A DNA stretch of 28,647 bases, taken from Acidobacteria bacterium UBA2994. GTDB lineage: Bacteria; Acidobacteriota; Vicinamibacteria; Vicinamibacterales; UBA8438. The position numbers and the translations under genes are program-made. Position 1 is the first letter of the stretch. The number at the start of each line of letters is the position of its first letter. Below, one piece after another: positions 7,103-13,806 of the stretch. Location: the NCBI GenBank assembly GCA_002346545.1, contig DEAA01000032.1, forward strand, positions 94,353 through 122,999, in the 5' to 3' direction. The notes under the pieces were generated by a model. The model saw only the letters and a program-made list of their open reading frames with translations. It did not search any database and had not been told where the DNA came from.

Positions 7103-8484
7103 CTGATACGCCCAAGTAGATGTCGTAGCGCCGGTGTGACCTCCGGATATCGAAACGTGAAGCCCGAATCCAGAAGACGTGATGGTCGCACCCGCGTTCC
7201 GCCAAGCAGCAACGCGTCAGCCATTACGCCGAAGAGCCCGCGGAGGGCCACCGCGGGAACGGGGACCATGGTCGGACGACGGAGCACCGACCCAAGGGCA
7301 TGGGTGAACGTGCGATTGTCGACCGCGTGAGGGGCCACTACATTTACAGGCCCGTCCAGGGATGGCTCGGACATCACGTGTAGAACCGCCGCGAGCACAT
7401 CATCGATCGAGATCCAACTCATCATCTGACGACCTGATCCCAGCACTCCGCCTATCCCCAAGCGGAACGGAGAGAGCATCCGAGCGAGTGCGCCGCCAGC
7501 CGGAGTCAGCACGACACCAAGACGAAGGTGCAGCACGCGGATGCCCGCGTTCCTAGCCGGCTGGGCAGCGGCCTCCCACTCCTGGCACACGTTGGCCAGA
7601 AAGTCCTCACCCTGAGGGGACGACTCGTCGACCGGAGTTAGGTTGCGGTGGCCGTAGATACCGATGGCCGATGCGCAGATCAGGGTGCGTGGAGGGTGTT
7701 CGAGTCGCGCCAGCTGCTCGGTAAGTTGTCGTGTTCCAGCGACCCGGCTTTCTCGGATTCGCTGTTTGCGCGCGTTTGTCCAGCGGCCGCCGGCGATGTT
7801 TTCGCCGGCGAGGTGAATCACGGTGTCGGATGTACCCAGGACCTCGTCTGGCCACCGACCTGCCACGCTGGAGACGGCGTCTTGGTCTGAAGAGGCCGGC
7901 CGTGTCAATCGAGTGACCCGATGCCCGCCACTCCCCAAGAACGCGGTGAGCGCGGTGCCGATGAGGCCGCTCGAACCGGTCACGGCGACCCGTTGCGGTG
8001 CGAGTCCGTAGTTTTGATGGCAGGAGAGGTCGGCGGTGGTGACTCGGTGCCGATAGGCAAACATGCGATCGATCGCTTGTTGCGCCAGAGTGTTTCCGAC
8101 CCGGCCGAGTGGACCAAAGGGCAGGGTGTAGGTAACCACGTCCTCCAGGCGAGTCTGTTTGTCACCGACATCCTCGAATCGATGTAAGTGGTGCCAGGCT
8201 CCGAATGGTCCCAGGTGCTGACGGTCAGTGAAGAAGGCACCAGGCTCCCATTCTTCATGACGAGCGGTCCAGGGGCGCCATAGCGGGCCTAGGCCCACGG
8301 CAAGTCTCACTTCAGTGCCCGGCTCGGGAGGAGTTCCGGTTGTGCCCAGGACCCTAGTCTTCGCCCAAGGCGGTGCGAGTCGGTCAAACGCGCCGGGGCG
8401 GGTATGCCACTCGAAGACACTTTCACGCGGCGCATCGATCACTGACGATCGTCGGTATTCGGGCATTGGAAGGGAGTCGCTCAT
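7099..8484 (-). CDS. TIGR01777-type SDR oxidoreductase with N-terminal SRPBCC-like domain
   Basis: A 461-residue protein. The N-terminal 150 residues resemble the SRPBCC/START-like domain (RRSSVIDAPRESVFEWHTRPG ... GPFGAWHHLHRF). A Rossmann domain begins at VAVTGSSGLIG, the NAD(P)-binding glycine motif, and contains the family hallmark LAGENIAGGRW followed by KQRIRESRVAGT and an SAIGIYG active-site-region stretch. The C-terminus matches the DUF1731 tail (SRLLDSGFTFRYPEV). Members are nucleotide-sugar-epimerase-like with unclear substrates (YfcH relatives). I chose ATG 8484; an upstream TTG at 8523 would lie upstream of the candidate -10 element, and the SRPBCC homology starts after residue 7. 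The gene is overlapped by the phosphatase start at its 3' end. Confidence 0.87.
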   Translation of the reverse strand: MSDSLPMPEYRRSSVIDAPRESVFEWHTRPGAFDRLAPPWAKTRVLGTTGTPPEPGTEVRLAVGLGPLWRPWTARHEEWEPGAFFTDRQHLGPFGAWHHLHRFEDVGDKQTRLEDVVTYTLPFGPLGRVGNTLAQQAIDRMFAYRHRVTTADLSCHQNYGLAPQRVAVTGSSGLIGTALTAFLGSGGHRVTRLTRPASSDQDAVSSVAGRWPDEVLGTSDTVIHLAGENIAGGRWTNARKQRIRESRVAGTRQLTEQLARLEHPPRTLICASAIGIYGHRNLTPVDESSPQGEDFLANVCQEWEAAAQPARNAGIRVLHLRLGVVLTPAGGALARMLSPFRLGIGGVLGSGRQMMSWISIDDVLAAVLHVMSEPSLDGPVNVVAPHAVDNRTFTHALGSVLRRPTMVPVPAVALRGLFGVMADALLLGGTRVRPSRLLDSGFTFRYPEVTPALRHLLGRIR

Positions 8485-8512
8485 GTGATGTCTGATGGCG
8501 TTTCCATATTGA

Positions 8513-8518
8513 ATTATA
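8513..8518 (-). promoter_or_regulatory. Candidate -10 (TATAAT) for the oxidoreductase-phosphatase operon
   Basis: A perfect TATAAT on the minus strand lies in a short AT-rich island (about 8505-8545) of this GC-rich sequence. It would place the transcript start about 22 nt before ATG 8484. No good -35 is seen at 16-18 bp. If real, it excludes the TTG at 8523 as the start codon. Confidence 0.4.
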
Positions 8519-8620
8519 CTCAAAATAATTTTCTTTTAAAGAAGATCAAGGGGCTGCTCCAGTCCCAGTGGGACGAGGTGAGCCTCGTTGAGGGTGGGTG
8601 CGTAGCTGGCGTGGTCGGGG

Positions 8621-8955
8621 GATTCTTAGATTACGGAACGTGACGGGTCCGCTCTGGCCGCGGATGGCGGTGTCGCCTGAGGTTTCCCGGCCGTAGCGCG
8701 GGAGCTCAGAGAGCTTGCTGGCCTGCATCTGGGTCATCCGGTTGTCGCTGTCTATGTCGCACTCGAGAAGCTTCACCCCGTTCATTCAGTGCTTGCCGTG
8801 GTCGCCACGAACCACGAGGCGCGAGGCATGCCGTTCTCCGACAGGCCGGGGGCATGTCGCGGATCGGCTGGTAAATCGAATAGTGGCTACCGGCGGACGT
8901 GATGGGGGCGCGGTAGAGCCTGCGGCGCCAACTCGAGGCCAGTGACGGATACTCG
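8621..8955 (-). pseudogene. Degraded C-terminal fragment of a DUF1080 (3-keto-disaccharide hydrolase / LamG-like) gene
   Basis: No intact frame exists here, but minus-strand frames read in succession give a DUF1080-like ending. SAGSHYSIYQPIRDM appears in one frame. Then, after a frameshift at a run of five G (8848-8852), comes GERHASRLVVRGDHGKH. Next is a TGA at 8786-8788 and then MNGVKLLECDIDSDN, ASKLSELPRYGRE and GPVTFRNLRI. In intact members the stop position is a Trp in a phrase like HWLNGVKV, and GE is followed by W/F-N. I infer a TGG-to-TGA nonsense change plus the frameshift. The N-terminal part is absent. DUF1080 proteins are common neighbours of DUF1549/DUF1501 genes, which fits the gene at 9028. 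Confidence 0.6.
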
Positions 8956-8972
8956 TCGTTTACCCCTTGCTC

Positions 8973-8991
8973 CTGGTGTATAAAACACCAG
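8973..8991. promoter_or_regulatory. Operator-like dyad CTGGTGT-ATAAA-ACACCAG upstream of the 9028 gene
   Basis: A perfect 7-bp inverted repeat with a 5-bp AT spacer. It overlaps a TATAAA (8979-8984) and abuts a TATAAC (8993-8998), both -10-like. It sits 37 bp before the start of the DUF1549/DUF1553 gene, so a repressor or activator site is plausible. It lacks a T-run and is not a standard terminator. Confidence 0.45.
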
Positions 8992-9006
8992 ATATAACCC
9001 TGTGTT

Positions 9007-9017
9007 CTCCGACGGAG
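9007..9017 (+). promoter_or_regulatory. Ribosome-binding site inside a small hairpin
   Basis: The only Shine-Dalgarno-like element for ATG 9028 is GGAG at 9014-9017. It can pair with CTCC at 9007-9010 around a 3-nt loop, with 10 nt from the GGAG to the start codon. This may lower translation initiation; the stem is short and could be chance. Confidence 0.3.
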
Positions 9018-9027
9018 CGTAAAGCCT

Positions 9028-12000
9028 ATGCATCTCCGCCGTCTTGCTCCGGTCTCGTCGTTGCTGTGCTGCGTGGCAGTCCTGCTGGGAGACGCCGAAC
9101 AGGCCGTGGCCCAGGCCACGGCACCGGTCGACTTTCAGCGTGATGTCAGGCCGATCCTGGCAGACAACTGCTTCCAGTGCCACGGGCCGGACGAAGGTTC
9201 CCGTATGGCCGGTCTCCGCCTCGACACAGAGGATGGGGCCACGGCTGCGCGTCCTGGCGGTGCAGCTGTGGTCCGATCCGATCCCGCCGCCAGCCGGCTG
9301 ATCGCCAGGACTACGGAAGAGGATCCGGCCCGTCGGATGCCGCCGGCCTCCGCCAACAAGGCATTGGATATTTCCGAGGTCGAGACACTACGGCGCTGGA
9401 TCGACGAAGGGGCCTCATGGGATCAGCACTGGGCCTTCAAGGCGATCGAGAGCCCCGCGTTGCCAGCAATCTCGGACGACGCCTGGGTGCGCCAGCCGCT
9501 GGACCGCTTCGTGCTGTCCCGACTCAAGACCGAGGGGCTCGGGCCGGCCGACGAGGCTGAGCGCCGCACGTTGGCTAGACGGGTGGCGCTCGACCTCACC
9601 GGCCTGCCGATCGATCCCGGCAGGCTAGCGAGCTTTCTCGAAGACACCGAATCGGGGGCGTACGAACGTCTTGTGGATCGCCTGCTCGCGTCGAGCCATT
9701 GGGGTGAGCACCGCGCTCGCTATTGGCTGGACGCGGCCCGCTATGGGGATACTCATGGCATCCACATCGACAACTATCGCGAGATGTATGCCTACCGCGA
9801 CTGGGTGATTCGGGCGTTCAACGCCAACAAGCCGTTCGACGAGTTCACGGTCGAGCAGGTCGCGGGCGACTTGCTGACGGAGCCGACGCTTGACCAACTC
9901 GTTGCCACGGGCTTCCAGCGTAACAACATCACCACTAACGAGGGTGGAGTGGTGCCGGAGGAGTACGAGGCGATCTACGCGAAAGACCGGACGGAGACCA
10001 TTGGGAACGTCTTTCTCGGGTTGACGGTCGGATGTGCCACCTGCCACGACCATAAGTTCGACCCGATCGCCCAGCGTGAGTTCTATGCGATGACCGCATT
10101 CTTCCGGAACACTACCCAGTACGTGATGGATGGCAACGTGTCAGACCCGCCTCCCATCCTGGTGGTACCGGGGGAGGGTGACAGGGAACGGTGGCACCAA
10201 TTGCGGGCCGAAGCGCGCGAGCTAGACGGCGCGATCCGCGCCCGGGACGCGGCCATTGACCCGGTGTTTGTCGAGTGGTTGACTCGTGGCGATCATCGCG
10301 AGGTGGAGACGCCGCTCGAGCCAGGCGCCGACTGGCTCAGACTGATGCTCGAGGAGCCCGAGCCGGCCGTCTGGGTAGATGGGGAGCGTCAAACCATTAC
10401 CGTCGAGGGAGCCACTATCGGCGAGGGACCGAACGGACTTCGGGCGTTGATGTTCGACGACGGAGCCTGGGCCGAGCTGCCGTCGCTGGGGCTCGACAGC
10501 GATATCCCGTTCTCCTTGGCGATGTGGATCTACCAACCCGAAGACGAAGGCAACTTCGTTGTCGCGGGGCAATACGACCAGCAGGACGGTGGCCGGGGGT
10601 GGGCGGTGACCATTGGCTCCCGCCAGCTCAGCTTCCGGGTCAGCGGAGATCGACTGGGTCCGGGACTCGGCGCCACTAGCGCCAGGGTCGGGCCGATTAA
10701 CACGAAGCGGATGCCCACTGGGCTCTGGACCCACATCGTGCTGACTCACGACGGAACGGCCGAGCGAGGCGGCCTGCACGTCTACCAGAACGGTGAGCGG
10801 ATCGAAGAGCAGGGGAGCGAGTTCTTTGCTAAGGCCGAGGGCCGGATTCTGAGTGACGCGCCCTTCTACTTAGGTCGGGGCGATGCGACTGATCGACAGG
10901 GCAACCCCGTGGTGCGGCACTTTGGTGGCGGTGGGATCGCCGATTTCCGAGTATTCCGCCGGGTCCTGTCTCCGGAAGAGGCCAAAGTGGTCTCCGAGTG
11001 GCAGGCGGTGCGGCGAGGTAGCGGGAAGTCGCCGGAAGGACTGGACTCCGACGAGCGGGAGGCGCTACGCCTTCGGTATCTGTCCATCGATGATGCCGAG
11101 TACCGAGCGTTACTCCTTCGCCGCCAGGAGATCGACCGCGAGTGGCGAGAGGTGCGCCGCCGCGGCAGCGTGACCCATGTCATGCAAGAGAATACCGAGG
11201 GTGAGGCGTTCGCGCACGTGCTCAACCGCGGCATGTACGACCAGCCGCTCGAGCGCGTGGTGGCAGGTACTCCCGCCGCGTTGCCTCCGATGGCTGACTC
11301 GCTGCCGCGGAACAGGATGGGCCTCGCACGGTGGCTCACGGCCAAGGACAATCCGCTGACAGCGCGCGTCACGGTCAATCGGTTCTGGCAGCAGGTCTTC
11401 GGTGTAGGGTTGGTCGAGTCGGCAGAAGACTTCGGCGCTCAGGGGACCACGCCGACGCATCCAGAGCTGCTCGATTATCTAGCCACAAACTTTCGCGAGT
11501 CCGGGTGGGACGTGAAGCAGTTCTTCCGCACGCTGGTGACCTCGTCCACCTACCGCCAGGCGGCGGTGACGACACCCGAGAAGGTGGAGCGTGACCCTGC
11601 CAACCGGCTATTGTCGCGGGGACCCCGCTTCCGAATGGACGCGGAGATGATTCGGGACTACGCGCTGGCCGCCAGCGGCCTCTTGGTGCGGACCATCGGT
11701 GGCCCGAGCGTCAAGCCGTATCAGCCGGACGGCGTATGGGCGACCGTGGCGATGCCCCAGAGCAACACCCGGACCTATGAAGTGGATAACGGAGACAAGC
11801 TCTACCGGCGGAGTCTGTACACATTCTGGAAGCGGTCGGCGCCGCCCGCCTCCATGGACATCTTTAACGCTCCCACCCGCGAGCACTCGACGGTTCGCCG
11901 GGAGCGTACGAACACTCCGCTTCAGGCCTTAGTGACGATGAACGACACGCAGTTCGTCGAAGCGGCGCGTCACCTGGCGCAGCGGGCGATGCGCGAGGCA

Positions 12001-12258
12001 GGCGATGACTTCGACCGCCGACTTGACTATCTGACCATTCGGCTCGTGTCCCGTCCGTTCTCCGCGCCCGAGCGCCGGGTGGCGCGTTCGACGTTTGACC
12101 GGTTCGCCGAACTGTATGCTGGGGACGAGCAGGAGGCGCGACGGTTGCTCGATGTCGGCGAATCAGCCTTCGATGCCGCTTTACCGCTGGTCGACTCGGC
12201 GTCGTGGACGATGCTGGTTAGCCAGGTGATGAATCTGGACGAGGTGCTGAACAAGTAG
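9028..12258 (+). CDS. Exported PSCyt1-DUF1549-LamG-DUF1553 cytochrome-like protein
   Basis: A 1076-residue protein with a signal peptide ending near AVAQA (about residue 29). The order is a PSCyt1 cytochrome domain with haem site CFQCH (48-52) and the MPP motif RRMPP; DUF1549 (about 145-370) containing a second CxxCH, CATCH at 336-340, in the conserved DHKFDPI context; a LamG/concanavalin-like insertion (about 470-665, FSLAMWIYQPEDEG ... FYLGRG); and DUF1553 (about 755-1040, LARWLTAKDNPLTARVTVNR ... PTREHSTVRRERTNTPLQAL). The LamG domain probably binds carbohydrate or protein at the surface. The family is widespread in Planctomycetota and Acidobacteriota, is almost always followed by a DUF1501 gene as here, and its reaction is not established. 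The gene starts a three-gene plus-strand set ending at 16644. Confidence 0.93.
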   Translation: MHLRRLAPVSSLLCCVAVLLGDAEQAVAQATAPVDFQRDVRPILADNCFQCHGPDEGSRMAGLRLDTEDGATAARPGGAAVVRSDPAASRLIARTTEEDPARRMPPASANKALDISEVETLRRWIDEGASWDQHWAFKAIESPALPAISDDAWVRQPLDRFVLSRLKTEGLGPADEAERRTLARRVALDLTGLPIDPGRLASFLEDTESGAYERLVDRLLASSHWGEHRARYWLDAARYGDTHGIHIDNYREMYAYRDWVIRAFNANKPFDEFTVEQVAGDLLTEPTLDQLVATGFQRNNITTNEGGVVPEEYEAIYAKDRTETIGNVFLGLTVGCATCHDHKFDPIAQREFYAMTAFFRNTTQYVMDGNVSDPPPILVVPGEGDRERWHQLRAEARELDGAIRARDAAIDPVFVEWLTRGDHREVETPLEPGADWLRLMLEEPEPAVWVDGERQTITVEGATIGEGPNGLRALMFDDGAWAELPSLGLDSDIPFSLAMWIYQPEDEGNFVVAGQYDQQDGGRGWAVTIGSRQLSFRVSGDRLGPGLGATSARVGPINTKRMPTGLWTHIVLTHDGTAERGGLHVYQNGERIEEQGSEFFAKAEGRILSDAPFYLGRGDATDRQGNPVVRHFGGGGIADFRVFRRVLSPEEAKVVSEWQAVRRGSGKSPEGLDSDEREALRLRYLSIDDAEYRALLLRRQEIDREWREVRRRGSVTHVMQENTEGEAFAHVLNRGMYDQPLERVVAGTPAALPPMADSLPRNRMGLARWLTAKDNPLTARVTVNRFWQQVFGVGLVESAEDFGAQGTTPTHPELLDYLATNFRESGWDVKQFFRTLVTSSTYRQAAVTTPEKVERDPANRLLSRGPRFRMDAEMIRDYALAASGLLVRTIGGPSVKPYQPDGVWATVAMPQSNTRTYEVDNGDKLYRRSLYTFWKRSAPPASMDIFNAPTREHSTVRRERTNTPLQALVTMNDTQFVEAARHLAQRAMREAGDDFDRRLDYLTIRLVSRPFSAPERRVARSTFDRFAELYAGDEQEARRLLDVGESAFDAALPLVDSASWTMLVSQVMNLDEVLNK

Positions 12259-12308
12259 CACGCCGCCGACGAGTGGGTCGGCCGGTGGACGACGACCGCG
12301 GGGACAGC

Positions 12309-13778
12309 ATGCATCCACTTAAGGAAGCGATTCACTCCGAGACTAGGCGTCAGTTCTTCGGAACCGCAGCCAAGGGGCTGGGCGGGCTGGCTTTGGCTAA
12401 CCTCTTGGCCGAGGACGCCTTCGCCCTGCCGCGCCAGAGCGCGGACGGCATAGGTGGACTGCCCAGTCTTCCGCATTTTGCCCCAACGGCTAAGCGTTGC
12501 ATCTACCTACACATGATGGGCGCTCCGCCCCAGATGGACCTGCTCGACTACAAGCCCAAGATGAAGGACATGTACGACCAGGATCTGCCCGAGTCGATTC
12601 GACAAGGCCAGCGACTGACGACCATGACCTCCGGGCAATCTCGATTTCCGATCGCGCCGTCGATCTTCGAGTTCTCGCAGCATGGCCAGAGCGGCGCCTG
12701 GTTCTCTGAGCTCCTGCCGCACACTGCTAGCATGGCCGACGACCTCGCCGTCATTCGGTCCATGCACACCGACGCGATCAATCACGAGCCAGGGATCACC
12801 TTCATTCAGACCGGTCAGCAGATCCCAGGACGTCCGTGTATCGGAGCTTGGTTCGCGTATGGGCTCGGCAGCATGAACGAGGATCTGCCGACCTTCGTCG
12901 TGATGAATGCTGAGCGGAGTCATCCCCGGGCCGGGGTGCAGGCGATCTCCGCGAAGCTGTGGAGCGCCGGATTCTTGTCTCCCGAGTATGCGGGAGTGGG
13001 AATGCGCACCGGATCGGACCCGGTACTGTATTTGCGCGACCCCGACGGGGTGTCATCGGACGTGCGACGCCAGATGCTCGACGGGCTGGGCGAGTTGAAT
13101 CGGCTCCGGCACGCTGAGGTGGGCGATCCGGAAACACTGGCTCGGATCGAGCAGTATGAGATGGCCTTCCGGATGCAGTCGTCGGTGCCGGAGATGGCGG
13201 ACCTCTCGAGTGAACCGGAAAGCACTTGGGCTCGCTGGGGCGAGGAAGCTCGTCAGGCCGGTAAGTTTCAGAATGCTGCCTTGATGGCGCGGCGGTTGGT
13301 TGAGCGCGGCGTGCGCTTTGTGCAGATCTACCATCGCGGCTGGGACGTCCACGCGTTCGCGCCGCAGGTGCTGCCGGCCCAGGCACGAGATGTCGACCGG
13401 GCGGCTTGGGCCTTGATTCAGGATCTCAAGGAGCGTGGTCTGTTTGACGAAACGCTCGTTATCTGGGGTGGCGAGTTTGGACGGACCATCTACTCACAGG
13501 GTCGTTTGACCCCCACCGAGTACGGGCGCGACCATCACCCGCGGTGCTACAGCTTGTGGATGGCGGGCGGCGGAGTGAAGGGCGGAACCGTGTATGGGGA
13601 GACGGATGACTTCTCGTACAACATCGTGAAGGACCCGGTCCACATTCGGGATTTCCAGGCCACGATCCTGCACCTGTTCGGGATCGACCACGAGCGGTTC
13701 ACCTACAAGCACCGAGGGCTGGATGCTCGACTCACCGGGGTGGAGCCGGCCAGGGTGGTGCGCGAGGTGTTGGCCTAG
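12309..13778 (+). CDS. Tat-exported DUF1501 protein
   Basis: A 489-residue protein that begins with a twin-arginine signal, ETRRQFFGTAAKGLGG (RR at 13-14), indicating folded export, often with a bound cofactor or metal. The body shows DUF1501 hallmarks: HMMGAPPQMDLLDYKP early, a HTDAINHEPG segment, HRGWDVH, and a late GGEFGRTIYSQGR ... YGRDHHPRCYS ... AGGGVKGGTVYGETDD block. DUF1501 is placed with the alkaline phosphatase/sulfatase-like superfamily, which suggests a metal-dependent hydrolase fold, but its activity is not known. ATG 12309 was chosen because the Tat motif then sits at the normal distance; only a weak GGGG precedes it, so coupling to the upstream gene 50 bp away is likely. It is the expected partner of the 9028 protein. 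Confidence 0.92.
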   Translation: MHPLKEAIHSETRRQFFGTAAKGLGGLALANLLAEDAFALPRQSADGIGGLPSLPHFAPTAKRCIYLHMMGAPPQMDLLDYKPKMKDMYDQDLPESIRQGQRLTTMTSGQSRFPIAPSIFEFSQHGQSGAWFSELLPHTASMADDLAVIRSMHTDAINHEPGITFIQTGQQIPGRPCIGAWFAYGLGSMNEDLPTFVVMNAERSHPRAGVQAISAKLWSAGFLSPEYAGVGMRTGSDPVLYLRDPDGVSSDVRRQMLDGLGELNRLRHAEVGDPETLARIEQYEMAFRMQSSVPEMADLSSEPESTWARWGEEARQAGKFQNAALMARRLVERGVRFVQIYHRGWDVHAFAPQVLPAQARDVDRAAWALIQDLKERGLFDETLVIWGGEFGRTIYSQGRLTPTEYGRDHHPRCYSLWMAGGGVKGGTVYGETDDFSYNIVKDPVHIRDFQATILHLFGIDHERFTYKHRGLDARLTGVEPARVVREVLA

Positions 13779-13806
13779 CGCGCCACATGCGGCGTATCCT
13801 TAAGCG

